26,343 bases of DNA from CAYZMH01 sp964479445 (GCA_964479445.1 CAYZMH010000050.1:1-26343), one strand, 5' to 3'; shown: positions 7,334 to 16,412, numbered from the stretch's first letter. Program-made: numbers and translations. The notes: generated by a model from the sequence alone, not told the origin.

Positions 7334-8335
7334 ATGATCAAAAATCGATACACCATATTGGTTACCCTGGTTTTTCTATTGGTATCCTGCGATACGACCG
7401 TTCAACGGGGTAGTTCGGGTCACCGAATATTGCCTAACGTCACCGGAGGGGCCGGTGAGGTTCTTGTTGTAATGGACAATTATAACTGGGAACATGCAGT
7501 GGGAGAATTGACTAAAAATATCTTAAAAGATGAATACCCCGCCCTTCCACAATCTGAGCCTCTCTTTGATGTGACCCACATCACTTCATCATCTTTCGAT
7601 AATATGTTCAGGTATCATCGGTCTGTCGTTCTTGTGACCGTAAACGAATCACAGGAAAAGCCGGCCGTACGGTTTCGCAAGAATGTATGGGCGAAACCCC
7701 AGATCGTGGTTCAGGTACAGGCTTCGGGATCCCATGAGCTGCTGCAGGCAATTGGTGCTAATCGAAACAAGATACAGCAATTCCTGGTTCAGAACGACCG
7801 GGAGCGTCTGATGCAGAGTTATGAGGAGTCAAAAGATCTGGAGATCGAGCAGAAGATGACAGAGCATCACCAGATCCGCCTCAGCATTCCCCGGGGATAT
7901 AATATTGATTTTTTCAAGGATGATTACTCCTCGGTCTCTATCGAAACCCCTGATTATTCACAGGTGATTCATGTATTTGAATACCCGGCAAGCGGACCAG
8001 AGGATTTAGCAACCGACTTACTGATCAGTAAACGCAATGAGTTTTGCCGGGAATATGTGCAGGGTCCTACAGAGGATTCCTACATGACTACCTCCAAAAT
8101 CTATCCCCCGGAGGTTTATGACCTGGAGATGGAGGATAAGAAGGTGGTAGAAATCCGCGGATTGTGGGACCTGGTCAATGGTTTTATGGGCGGACCGTTT
8201 GTGAGTCATTCTATTTTTGATGCGAAGCGTAACCGGATTGTCACCGTGGAGGGGTATGTCTACTATCCAAACCAGGAAAAAAGAGTAAAGATCAAGCAAC
8301 TGGAGGCCATTATCTATTCACTTGAGATTATTTAA
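7334..8335 (+). CDS. DUF4837 family lipoprotein
   Basis: Protein of 333 aa with a lipoprotein signal: a hydrophobic stretch ends in LLVSC, placing the lipidated cysteine at residue 19. The body resembles the Bacteroidota-specific DUF4837 family, with features such as GEVLVVMDNYNWE near 41-53 and the later IRLSIPRGYNIDFF. The function of the family is unknown to me. No acidic surface-export signal follows the cysteine, so it may stay on the periplasmic side. The last 4 bases overlap the end of a convergent histidine kinase gene, so no terminator fits between them. Confidence 0.85.
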   Translation: MIKNRYTILVTLVFLLVSCDTTVQRGSSGHRILPNVTGGAGEVLVVMDNYNWEHAVGELTKNILKDEYPALPQSEPLFDVTHITSSSFDNMFRYHRSVVLVTVNESQEKPAVRFRKNVWAKPQIVVQVQASGSHELLQAIGANRNKIQQFLVQNDRERLMQSYEESKDLEIEQKMTEHHQIRLSIPRGYNIDFFKDDYSSVSIETPDYSQVIHVFEYPASGPEDLATDLLISKRNEFCREYVQGPTEDSYMTTSKIYPPEVYDLEMEDKKVVEIRGLWDLVNGFMGGPFVSHSIFDAKRNRIVTVEGYVYYPNQEKRVKIKQLEAIIYSLEII

Positions 8336-9903
8336 GCAGGTTCAAGGTATTTTTTCATCACACCGATCAGCATTTCCCGGGTAAAAGGTTTCATGATATA
8401 ATCATTGAACGCACCGGCATAAAGTCCGTTTTGAATATCCCCTTCAAAGGTAAAAGCAGATTGGGCTATAACGGGCAGGTCTGATTTTATTTTCCTTATC
8501 TCATCGGTTGCTTCATATCCATCCATACCGGGCATAAGTATATCCATAATTACAAGACGGATCGATGGATTCTTACCAAAGATTTCTACGGCTTCCGAAC
8601 CATCGCGCGCACGAAGAATTTTCACCCTGGTTTCGTTAAGCAGCTCTTTGATATATAGATAGTTGGATTCTATGTCTTCGGCTACAAGGATTTCGTGTTC
8701 CGACCAGTCGATTGTTTTTTTCCGGGGCGATTGAACAACTTCCCTTCTCTTTGCAGGTCGGGTGGAGGGAAGGGGGAAGCTGAAATAAAACCTGGAACCT
8801 TCTCCCCGGGAACTCTCCACCCAGATTTTTCCCCCGAAAAGATGGACCAGGTCACTGGCAATGGCCAGGCCAAGTCCGGCTCCCTTGAAGATGGTCTCTT
8901 CCTTTTCCACTATTTTTACAAACCGGTCAAATATCACCCGGGTTTTTTCAGCCGGGATACCGATCCCGGTATCTTTTACAAAGAATAAAAGGGAATCAAA
9001 TCCGCTGCCATTATCATCTTCAAGATAATAATACCCGAATGTAATGGACCCTTCCCGGGTGAATTTAGCAGCATTTTCCAGAAGGTTGTTGATGACCTCT
9101 GAAAGGCGAACCGGATCAGTGAAAATGGTAAGGTCATCTTCTTCCTCTTTCCCGTTTTGCAGGGTGAGCTCAATGTTATTTTTACCCCGCTCATCAAGCA
9201 GGTGGCGGAATTTTTTGTAAATCTCCCGGAGCTTCTGGTTTAATTTAAATTCCCTTTTGTTGAAGGTGAATTGCCCCGAATCGATGCGTGAAATCGTGAT
9301 GATCTTCTCTATAAGTAATAGCAGGTCGGAACTGCCATTGATGATCTGGTCCAGGTAGAGGTTTGTTTTATCCTCTGTAATCCCCCCTGTTTTTAAAAGC
9401 TCTGCAAAACCTATAATGGCATTCATGGGAGTACGAATTTCATGGGACATGTTTCCCAGGAAGGCGGTTTTTAACCGATCGGAAGTTTCTGCTTTCTCTT
9501 TAGCCTGCTCAAGCTGTATCTCATATTCCTTACGATCTGTGATATCAATGACATTAAGGATGAAAAGTTTATTGGTGTTTGCTGCAGACCCGGTAATGAA
9601 TGAAGTGCGTTCGTTTCGATCCTTATCCCTGAACCTGATTTCAAACCGCTCCGGTAGCTCCTCAGGATTCGCTTTAAGCAGCTGCAGGTATTTATCAAGC
9701 CGGTCGCGATCCTCTTCTACCACGAGGTCTTTCCAATGCATCGATTCCTCCAGCTCCTCTTTGGTGTAACAGGTAATGCGACAGAGTTCCCGGTTGGTCA
9801 TCAGGATACGTGTTGAACGGTTAATTACCAGCGAAGCAGCACCGGATTGTTCAAAAATTCGTTGAAAAAGAGACAAATCATTAATCAGCTCACTTTTTTT
9901 CAT
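8332..9903 (-). CDS. Soluble PAS-hybrid histidine kinase with receiver domain
   Basis: A 523-aa hybrid sensor kinase without membrane segments. The order is: a PAS domain (about 10-122, ending in the usual ITDRKEYE linker); HisKA with phosphoacceptor H154 in NMSHEIRTPM; a HATPase domain with N277 in NNLLENAAKF, DTGIGI (311-316) and GAGLGLAIAS (341-350); and a C-terminal receiver (about 403-520) with D410, phosphoacceptor D454 in VIMDILMPGMDG, and K505. All catalytic residues are present. The signal is presumably cytosolic and sensed by the PAS domain; no cofactor can be inferred. No separate response regulator or output domain is adjacent, so output must go through a phosphotransfer protein elsewhere. 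The RHH-like gene is 69 bp upstream on the same strand. Confidence 0.93.
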   Translation of the reverse strand: MKKSELINDLSLFQRIFEQSGAASLVINRSTRILMTNRELCRITCYTKEELEESMHWKDLVVEEDRDRLDKYLQLLKANPEELPERFEIRFRDKDRNERTSFITGSAANTNKLFILNVIDITDRKEYEIQLEQAKEKAETSDRLKTAFLGNMSHEIRTPMNAIIGFAELLKTGGITEDKTNLYLDQIINGSSDLLLLIEKIITISRIDSGQFTFNKREFKLNQKLREIYKKFRHLLDERGKNNIELTLQNGKEEEDDLTIFTDPVRLSEVINNLLENAAKFTREGSITFGYYYLEDDNGSGFDSLLFFVKDTGIGIPAEKTRVIFDRFVKIVEKEETIFKGAGLGLAIASDLVHLFGGKIWVESSRGEGSRFYFSFPLPSTRPAKRREVVQSPRKKTIDWSEHEILVAEDIESNYLYIKELLNETRVKILRARDGSEAVEIFGKNPSIRLVIMDILMPGMDGYEATDEIRKIKSDLPVIAQSAFTFEGDIQNGLYAGAFNDYIMKPFTREMLIGVMKKYLEPA

Positions 9904-9972
9904 AATCCGTAAGAGGGGATTTACTGAAATTTGTGCGAAAGGTACAAATAATGACTAAATATTGCTGAAAGG

Positions 9973-10206
9973 TTATTGCTGGTAAAATAAATTTGGCTTT
10001 TCAAATTCAAACAATGTAGGATAATCATCATCGAAACGCTTCAATACCTCTGTAAGAATGGTCTCCCGCATGAATTTCGACTTGTTTTTAATATTGTATT
10101 TTTCACAATACAATTCAATGGCTTCCATTTCGCGCTGATTAAAATTCAGGGATGTACGGCTACTTCGGATTAGTTTCTCATCACGTTTCATACGAAAAAA
10201 TTTCAT
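9973..10206 (-). CDS. Small ribbon-helix-helix-like protein
   Basis: A 77-aa protein whose core looks like a ribbon-helix-helix DNA-binding fold: a basic strand RSSRTSLNFNQ (about 14-24), a first helix REMEAIELYCEKYNI, a short turn, and a second helix beginning NKSKFMRETI, the pattern of CopG/Arc-type proteins. An acidic/aromatic tail follows. Such proteins act as repressors, antitoxins or mobilisation accessory factors. No toxin gene or relaxase is adjacent. The nearest neighbours are the hybrid kinase downstream (69 bp) and a long AT-rich intergenic region upstream, which could contain its operator. The fold is inferred from the pattern only; no specific family is recognised. Confidence 0.65.
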   Translation of the reverse strand: MKFFRMKRDEKLIRSSRTSLNFNQREMEAIELYCEKYNIKNKSKFMRETILTEVLKRFDDDYPTLFEFEKPNLFYQQ

Positions 10207-10681
10207 TAAAATGTGGCACTTAAGCGACTCGCATGAAAAGAATCCACCTTTTGTGAGCTTTTACATCATCTTTCATTTGGAGCCTTTATATAGCTTATAC
10301 GATCCTAAAAATACAGAAAGCCCCTATGGATTCGGTGATTACCAAGAAGCAAACAATTAACAAATTTCTAACATGTAATATATAAAAATAAATAAGAGTA
10401 ATAAACACTAATAATAAACATATAAAAAATTATAAAACAATACATTAAAAATATAGATGTATGAATAATAGTATGAAATATAATTAATTGTCTGTTATTG
10501 GAAGGACAATCTTTTTATTTTGTCCTTTTGAATCAGCGATAGAAGTTTAGCCCGGGTCTACAATTTACTGGATGGAGGGTCTGGGATGAGCAATGCGGAT
10601 TTACAGGGGGCTGTCAGAATCGTTATGAAATTCGGTATAGCTTGTCTGTCTGAACGAGAAACAGGAGGCACAAATAGAGGA
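10207..10681. other. AT-rich gene-poor region
   Basis: No convincing gene. From about 10370 to 10500 the DNA is extremely AT-rich. It contains a 9-base direct repeat, TAATAAACA, at 10399-10407 and 10412-10420. AAGGACAA (10502-10509) pairs with TTGTCCTT (10520-10527) to form a small hairpin with only a short following T-run, too weak to call a terminator. The region separates two minus-strand genes, so it may hold the promoter and operator of the RHH-like gene, but no clean -7 box was found. Confidence 0.6.
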
Positions 10682-12127
10682 TCAGGATTCTTCGTAGAGC
10701 AGCGTATCGCGGATCTCACGCAGGTTTATAAGTCTGAGCAGAAGCACAAGGGCAGCAAGTATGAAGCAGAGTAAAAGGAATCCCAACCACCGGTTATCAA
10801 GAAATTCACGGATGGTATAACCGGCGGCAAAGCTGCTCATAGTGAAGAAAAGGAGCTGCAGGATAAACGATTTAGGAAGTGGCAGGCGGAGAGTTCTGTG
10901 TGCAGTCACGACCTGGCTCACCGCGTAGAAGCCCTGGGAGATCATGCTGGCCCATGCTGCTCCCAATGCTTTAAATTCGGGAATAAGAACCAGGTTGAGT
11001 GATATATTGAGTATTACTGTTATCAGTGCGAGTGTATTTAATTGTTTCAGGTTGCGGTTCGCGGTTAGAAGCGTACCGTATATATAACTGGTGGCTATGA
11101 ACACATAGCTGATCATCAGGTAACCGAAGATGCGGTCGGAGTGCCGTTCTACCCGGTGGTAGAGCAGGTTTATAATATCCGTTTTATAAAAATTACCGGC
11201 AATGGCCACACCTATAGATACTGAGAGGAGGATACCGGCAGCCATCCGCACCAGGTCCCGGGTTTGTTCCCCGGTTTTGAGCATACGTGAGAACATGGGA
11301 AGCAGAAGACCGGCAAAAAGCAGTGAAAACTGGGAAACGGCATCCAGGATCCGGAATGATTGTGCATAAATCCCGGCTTCTGCTTTACCGTCGGGCAACA
11401 GTCTTTCGATCATTACCGAATCGGCCCTGTTAAAAAATGCCATGAGCAGGATAAGAATAGCGAAGGGATAGCTCTGGCGCAAAATATTCTTTAAATGGGT
11501 TCTTCTCCATGACATTATGAGGGTGCCGGATCGTTTCAGAACAAGCAGCGTTACTACACCAAGGGTGAGTATATAACTGGCAGTCTGGGCATAGACAAAC
11601 CATTCGATCCTGAAGGGTTCCTGAAAAAGGTTGCTCCAGAGCAGGACGCCGGTGATTAAAATCATCAGCGTGCGGTCAAGAACCGAAAGCAGACTGTCGG
11701 TTCGGAAGAGTTGCAATCCGCTAATATTGGACCGCATATAGAGGATCATGGAGGCCAGGAACTGGTTTAGGGCCAGTATAACCAGCATGTTGAACTGTAC
11801 CTGGTTATAACCGATGATCCACCCGGTAATAAATACGATGCCGGCATAAACAATCGCCAGTATGAACTTAAGCGGCACGATCTGTGCCATAGACTCCCTG
11901 AGCCGGTCGGGATGGCGAGCAATGTTTCGGTTGTTAAAATTAGTAATTCCCGAATCAAGAAGGATATTCAGGATAAATGCAAAATTGAAAAGGGAGAAAT
12001 AGAATCCGTACATCTCTTCCCCAACGCGGTTTTGCACTGCCACCTCAATGCCAAAAAACCAGAAAGGCTTGATGAGCAGGTTGAGAAAAAGCAGCAAAGC
12101 CAGGTTGGAGAGGAACTTCTTTTTCAA
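10682..12127 (-). CDS. Polysaccharide/oligosaccharide flippase (MOP superfamily, Wzx-like)
   Basis: Polytopic membrane protein of 481 aa with about 12-14 hydrophobic segments throughout and no soluble domain, the pattern of Wzx/RfbX-type exporters that flip lipid-linked oligosaccharides across the inner membrane. An N-terminal KKKFLSNLALLLFLNLLIKP run, then GEEMYGFYFSLFNFAFIL and later LDSGITNFNNRNIA, are typical of the family. The next gene, on the opposite strand, is a GT4 glycosyltransferase, which agrees with a role in surface glycan or O-antigen assembly, although a full locus is absent here. A candidate -7 box lies upstream on the same strand at 12194-12187. The transported glycan is unknown. 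Confidence 0.88.
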   Translation of the reverse strand: MKKKFLSNLALLLFLNLLIKPFWFFGIEVAVQNRVGEEMYGFYFSLFNFAFILNILLDSGITNFNNRNIARHPDRLRESMAQIVPLKFILAIVYAGIVFITGWIIGYNQVQFNMLVILALNQFLASMILYMRSNISGLQLFRTDSLLSVLDRTLMILITGVLLWSNLFQEPFRIEWFVYAQTASYILTLGVVTLLVLKRSGTLIMSWRRTHLKNILRQSYPFAILILLMAFFNRADSVMIERLLPDGKAEAGIYAQSFRILDAVSQFSLLFAGLLLPMFSRMLKTGEQTRDLVRMAAGILLSVSIGVAIAGNFYKTDIINLLYHRVERHSDRIFGYLMISYVFIATSYIYGTLLTANRNLKQLNTLALITVILNISLNLVLIPEFKALGAAWASMISQGFYAVSQVVTAHRTLRLPLPKSFILQLLFFTMSSFAAGYTIREFLDNRWLGFLLLCFILAALVLLLRLINLREIRDTLLYEES

Positions 12128-12186
12128 ATTGATTCTATTTTGAATTGAACGGATTCAGGGAATCAAATATATTTTTTTATTCAACA

Positions 12187-12194
12187 CAAATGTA
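12187..12194 (-). promoter_or_regulatory. Candidate -7 promoter box TACATTTG for the flippase
   Basis: Read on the minus strand, TACATTTG matches TAnnTTTG and lies about 60 bases upstream of the flippase start. No good -33 box is visible. It lies in the 123-bp gap between the divergent flippase and glycosyltransferase genes. Confidence 0.45.
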
Positions 12195-12250
12195 ATAAGT
12201 TCGCCACAGATTTTTTACCTCAGGATCACGGAAAAAGGTATTTCAAATTC

Positions 12251-13384
12251 ATGAATATCGCGGTGAATACCCGGTTGTTGTTGCCGGGAAAACTTGATGG
12301 GATCGGATGGTTTACTTACGAAACCATGCGGAGGATAGTGAGCCAGCACCCCGAACATCACTTCTACTTCATTTTTGACCGGAATTATGATGAGTCCATG
12401 GTGTTTGCAGGAAATGTCACCCCCCTGATCCTGAGACCATCCACACGACATCCGCTGCTCTGGTACCTGTGGATGGAGTTCCGAATCCCTTCCCTGCTGC
12501 GTTCCATCGGGGCTGACGTGTTTCTTTCACCGGATGGTTTTCTGTCCCTGCGCTCCAGGGTACCTGATTGTGCGGTGATCCATGATATCAATTTTGAGCA
12601 CAGGCCCGGTGATCTGCCACTCTTTTCCCGTGCCTATTATCGCTATTTCTTTCCCCGCTTTGCCCGGAAGGCAAACCGCATTGCCACGGTATCGGAGTAT
12701 TCCCGGAGGGATATCATCAATACATACGAATTGCCGGAAGAGAAGGTGGACCTGGTCTACAACGGGGCCAATGAGGTCTTTAATCCGGTTGATGAGCAGG
12801 TTAAAGAGGAAGTACAGGTGAGGTATACCGGCGGAAACCCCTATTTTGTTTTCGTGGGCAACATTCATCCCCGTAAGAACATCAGGAACCTTTTGCGTGC
12901 TTTCGAGCTTTTCAGGGAAGAGTATCGTAAGCCGTTCAACTTGCTGCTTGTGGGAGAGCGTTTCTTTTTGACCCGGGAGATTGAGGAGCAGTTGCAGCGT
13001 ATGAAACACCGCAGCGATGTGATTTTTACCGGCCGTCTCTCTCCGGAGGAACTGAACCGGGTATTGGGTTCAGCCTGGGCTATGACATTTGTACCCCATT
13101 TTGAGGGATTTGGAATTCCCCTTGTGGAGGCTATGCGGTGTGATCTGCCGCTCATTGCCTCTAATGTGACCAGCGTGCCGGAAGTGGCTGGTGATGCAGC
13201 TCTCTACGTGGAACCCGAAAGTCCGGGCACTATTCGCGATGCCATGATCCGCCTTGTCAGGGAGGAGGGGTTGCGCGAACAACTCGTTGAAAAAGGCCGC
13301 CAGCGAAGGAAGCGATATAGCTGGGACAATACGGCCAATGAGTTATGGAAAACCATTGAAAAAGTATTGCATGGTCATGCTTAA
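12251..13384 (+). CDS. Glycosyltransferase family 4 (GT-B fold)
   Basis: A 377-aa retaining glycosyltransferase of the GT4 type. The N-terminal Rossmann half contains the acceptor side, with IATVSEYSRRDI near residue 145. The C-terminal half begins with FVFVGNIHPRKNIRNLLRAF and carries the nucleotide-sugar site EGFGIPLVEAM (the EX7E signature) followed by SNVTSVPEVAGDAALYVEP. It resembles mannosyl- and related hexosyltransferases of surface polysaccharide synthesis, but donor and acceptor cannot be assigned. There is no membrane segment; it is probably peripheral to the inner membrane. It is divergent from the flippase gene, and its last 8 bases overlap rnhB, so the two are likely cotranscribed. 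Confidence 0.92.
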   Translation: MNIAVNTRLLLPGKLDGIGWFTYETMRRIVSQHPEHHFYFIFDRNYDESMVFAGNVTPLILRPSTRHPLLWYLWMEFRIPSLLRSIGADVFLSPDGFLSLRSRVPDCAVIHDINFEHRPGDLPLFSRAYYRYFFPRFARKANRIATVSEYSRRDIINTYELPEEKVDLVYNGANEVFNPVDEQVKEEVQVRYTGGNPYFVFVGNIHPRKNIRNLLRAFELFREEYRKPFNLLLVGERFFLTREIEEQLQRMKHRSDVIFTGRLSPEELNRVLGSAWAMTFVPHFEGFGIPLVEAMRCDLPLIASNVTSVPEVAGDAALYVEPESPGTIRDAMIRLVREEGLREQLVEKGRQRRKRYSWDNTANELWKTIEKVLHGHA

Positions 13385-14015
13385 ACCGTTTTACACGGAA
13401 GGCATTGTAGAAGCGGGCTGCGACGAAGCCGGACGGGGTTGCCTTGCAGGGCCTGTCTATGCAGCAGCAGTGATTCTGACAGGCCATGAACGGTGGAAAG
13501 TTTTAGATGATTCAAAGAAACTGCCGGTTTCGAAGCGCAATCTGCTTCGCAGGGAGATAGAAACCCATGCACCGGCATTTGCGGTGGCCAGTGCGGATGT
13601 GGAGGAGATCGACCGTCATAACATTCTGCGCGCGTCTATCATGGCTATGCATCGGGCCCTTGCAAAATTACAACCCGCACCCGATGCGATCCTGGTGGAT
13701 GGTAACCGGTTTATTTCCTATGCGGAGATACCCCATCAATGCATTGTCGGGGGGGACGGACTCTTTTACAGTATTGCAGCGGCTTCAGTGCTGGCAAAAA
13801 CTTACAGGGATGAGCATATGGTCAGACTGGCAAAGGAATACCCGGGTTACGGCTGGGAAAACAACAAGGGTTATCCGACCCGTGCACACCGGGAGGCGAT
13901 TATAAAACTGGGTGTAACACCCTGTCATCGCAGGTCGTTCCGGTTAAACGGAAGACAGATGGAGATTAACTTCGATAGCGAAAGGCGCAGGAAAATGAAA
14001 AAGGATCATCTTTGA
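13377..14015 (+). CDS. rnhB: Ribonuclease HII
   Basis: Cleaves RNA in RNA-DNA hybrids and starts removal of single ribonucleotides from DNA. At 212 aa the length is normal. The four metal-binding acids are present: D16 and E17 in GCDEAGRGCLAG, D108 in ILVDGN, and D145 in KTYRDEH, together with the GGDGLFYSIAAASVLAK segment. I chose the ATG at 13377, giving MLKPFYTEGIVEAG, which fits family N-termini; the ATG at 13371 adds two residues and is also possible. Longer upstream in-frame starts lie deep in the glycosyltransferase gene and are rejected. The 8-base overlap with that gene suggests coupled translation, although the functions are unrelated. Confidence 0.96.
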   Translation: MLKPFYTEGIVEAGCDEAGRGCLAGPVYAAAVILTGHERWKVLDDSKKLPVSKRNLLRREIETHAPAFAVASADVEEIDRHNILRASIMAMHRALAKLQPAPDAILVDGNRFISYAEIPHQCIVGGDGLFYSIAAASVLAKTYRDEHMVRLAKEYPGYGWENNKGYPTRAHREAIIKLGVTPCHRRSFRLNGRQMEINFDSERRRKMKKDHL

Positions 14016-14182
14016 GCTTTTTATTAAAAGAAATACCATATTTGTAACCTCTTGAGGGACCGGTTTGAAACATTTCCGGCCGGAAGTTGTCGAATATAAT
14101 TACAAAATTCTACCTTTAAGTAAACAAAAGTATTACTGGATGTAAAAGGACGTAAGCTATTCAGTAATTAAATTATAGTAAA

Positions 14183-16339
14183 ATGAAGAAAATTTTAACT
14201 GTTTTGTTTGCATTTGCGCTCTCCTTCCAGGTGCAGGTTCGCGCAGATGAAGGCATGTGGCTGCTGAGCCTGATTCAGCAGATCAACATGGATGAAATGA
14301 CGGAGATGGGCCTCGAGCTGAGTGCCGAGGATATTTACAGCATCAACCAGGCCAGTCTGAAAGATGCTGTTGGTGCCCTGGACTACGGGAGTTGCACCGC
14401 TGAACTGGTTTCACCGGAAGGATTGATCCTTACCAACCATCATTGCGGGTACGGGGAGATTCAATCCCACAGCAGCATGGAAAACAATTACCTGAAAAAT
14501 GGATTCTGGGCAATGACCCGTGATGAGGAGCTTCCCAACGAGGGGAAGACGATCTCTTTCCTGGTGCGTATGGAAGAGGTGACCGACCGGGTGATGAGTC
14601 AGCTTGATCAAGAGATGGGGCCCCAGGAGCGGCAGGCAGCAATTAGAGCGGTGGCAGGCCAGCTGAAGGATGAAGCTGTAAAAGACACCCATTACGATGC
14701 GTATGTTCATTCCATGTTCCAAGGCAACCGGTATTTTCTGTTTGTAACCGAGACCTACCTTGATGTAAGGCTGGTGGGTGCGCCGCCTGAATCTATCGGG
14801 AAATACGGGGCAGATACCGATAACTGGATGTGGCCCAGGCACACAGGTGACTTTGCCATGTTCAGGGTTTACACCGGTCCCGACGGAAAACCCGCCGAAT
14901 ATAGTCCGGAAAACATCCCCCTTGAATCAAAACACCACCTTCCGATATCACTGAGCGGGTATAAGAAGGATGATTTTGCCATGGTGCTGGGTTTTCCGGG
15001 GTCTACCGACCGGTATATGACCTCCTGGGAGGTTCAGAGCTTACTGGATATAACCCATCCGACGCGGATCAAGATCCGGGGCCTTAAACAGGAGATCATG
15101 ATGAAAGATATGGAGGCGGATGAATCTATCAGAATCAAGTATGCATCCAAGTATTCCCGATCAAGTAATTACTGGAAATACTCCATTGGTCAGAGTCAGG
15201 GGCTACGAGATCTGAATGTAGTGGAGAAGAAACGTGCCCTGGAAGAGGAGTTCACCAACTGGGTACAATCTGATCCACAACGGCAGGAGAAGTATGGCGG
15301 AGCACTTGAGATGATCCGTGAGGGAGTCCAGGAAAGCCGCGATGCCGAATATGCATGGCAGCACCTGCTGGAAGGGGCTTACCAGGGCATGGAATCCATT
15401 GGGGCAGCGCGTAACCTGATGCAGCTGCAACAAATGCTGGATGATGATGAAGTGGACCAGGAAGAGCTGGAAAAAGTGATAGCCGGATTGCGTGAACGGG
15501 CCGATGATTTCTTTAAGGATTACAACCTGGAGACTGATAAGAAAGTGTCGGAGGCGATGCTCGGACTCCTCCTTGAGGATTTGGATGAGCAGTACCAGCC
15601 TGCGTTTATTCGGGAGATTGATGAGAAATACCGGGGCAAGGTGGACCGGTACCTGAAGAAGTATTTCCGGAAGTCTTTCGTGGTAGACCGGGAAGCGTAT
15701 ATGGAATTCCTGGATGATCCCGATCTGAAAACACTGGAGAAAGATCCGGCCTTTGAGGCTGCATCGTCCCTGATGAAAAGCATACAAGGTCTGCGTGGGA
15801 GCATGATGGCTTCGGATACCAGGATCAATAAGGGAGGAAGGAAATTTATCGCGGGTTTGATCGAAATGAACCCGGAGAAGGATTTTTATCCGGATGCCAA
15901 TTCAACTATGCGCCTTACTTACGGGACCGTTGGAGATTATGAACCGCGTGATGCGGTACTCTATTACCATTATACCACGCTCGAAGGCGTGATGGAAAAA
16001 GAGGATCCCACGGAGTATGAGTTCACTGTTACCGATAAGCTCAAGGAGTTGTACGAGACCAAGGATTATGGTCCGTATGGAGAAGATGGTATCATGAAGG
16101 TCTGTTTTACCACGAACAATGATATTACAGGAGGTAATTCAGGTAGCCCGGTGATCAATGGGCGCGGAGAACTGATCGGAATTGCTTTTGATGGCAACTG
16201 GGAAGCCATGAGTGGTGATGTGGCCTTCGAGACCGAGTTGCAGAAATGCATCAACGTGGATATCCGGTACGTGCTCTTTGTGATCGACAAGTATGCCGGG
16301 GCCACCCACCTGGTGGATGAGATGACGCTGGTAGAGTAA
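14183..16339 (+). CDS. S46 family dipeptidyl-peptidase, DPP7-like
   Basis: Exported serine exopeptidase of 718 aa that removes dipeptides from peptide N-termini, a trait of amino-acid-using Bacteroidota. A signal peptide is seen at 1-21 (MKKILTVLFAFALSF...). The chymotrypsin-like triad is intact: H87 in LTNHHCGYG, D223 in RHTGDF, and S653 in GGNSGSPV. A helical regulatory domain lies between the protease halves. Eighteen residues after the serine is glycine (G671 in FDGNWEAMSGD). By published DPP7/DPP11 comparisons this position is Gly in DPP7, which prefers hydrophobic P1 residues, and Arg in DPP11, which prefers Asp/Glu. The DPP7 type is therefore inferred. It is a single gene ending in a strong terminator. 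Confidence 0.94.
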   Translation: MKKILTVLFAFALSFQVQVRADEGMWLLSLIQQINMDEMTEMGLELSAEDIYSINQASLKDAVGALDYGSCTAELVSPEGLILTNHHCGYGEIQSHSSMENNYLKNGFWAMTRDEELPNEGKTISFLVRMEEVTDRVMSQLDQEMGPQERQAAIRAVAGQLKDEAVKDTHYDAYVHSMFQGNRYFLFVTETYLDVRLVGAPPESIGKYGADTDNWMWPRHTGDFAMFRVYTGPDGKPAEYSPENIPLESKHHLPISLSGYKKDDFAMVLGFPGSTDRYMTSWEVQSLLDITHPTRIKIRGLKQEIMMKDMEADESIRIKYASKYSRSSNYWKYSIGQSQGLRDLNVVEKKRALEEEFTNWVQSDPQRQEKYGGALEMIREGVQESRDAEYAWQHLLEGAYQGMESIGAARNLMQLQQMLDDDEVDQEELEKVIAGLRERADDFFKDYNLETDKKVSEAMLGLLLEDLDEQYQPAFIREIDEKYRGKVDRYLKKYFRKSFVVDREAYMEFLDDPDLKTLEKDPAFEAASSLMKSIQGLRGSMMASDTRINKGGRKFIAGLIEMNPEKDFYPDANSTMRLTYGTVGDYEPRDAVLYYHYTTLEGVMEKEDPTEYEFTVTDKLKELYETKDYGPYGEDGIMKVCFTTNNDITGGNSGSPVINGRGELIGIAFDGNWEAMSGDVAFETELQKCINVDIRYVLFVIDKYAGATHLVDEMTLVE

Positions 16340-16360
16340 GGATAAAGTAACCGCTGGTGA

Positions 16361-16399
16361 ACACGCACAAAAAATCTCATGTTTTTGTGCGTGTTTTTT
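16361..16399 (+). terminator. Intrinsic terminator after the S46 peptidase
   Basis: ACACGCACAAAAA (16361-16373) pairs perfectly with TTTTTGTGCGTGT (16382-16394) over an 8-base loop and continues into five more Ts. It lies 21 bases after the peptidase stop and just before rnhA, separating the two transcripts. Confidence 0.92.
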
Positions 16400-16412
16400 A
16401 TATATTTATCAA

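Noticed and set aside
8332..8335. Overlapping stops of the DUF4837 lipoprotein and the hybrid kinase as evidence of a broken gene
   Set aside because: Both proteins have family-typical ends; a 4-base convergent overlap is ordinary.
10502..10527. Hairpin AAGGACAA/TTGTCCTT as a terminator
   Set aside because: Neither strand has a proper T-run after it, and no plus-strand gene ends just upstream.
10586..10774. 62-aa plus-strand frame with a GGAGGG before its ATG
   Set aside because: Its second half is antisense to the end of the flippase gene, the protein has no recognisable features, and the frame is short enough to arise by chance.
13254..13376. Upstream start giving a 41-residue extension of rnhB
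   Set aside because: The extension is the glycosyltransferase gene read in another frame and has no counterpart in RNase HII.
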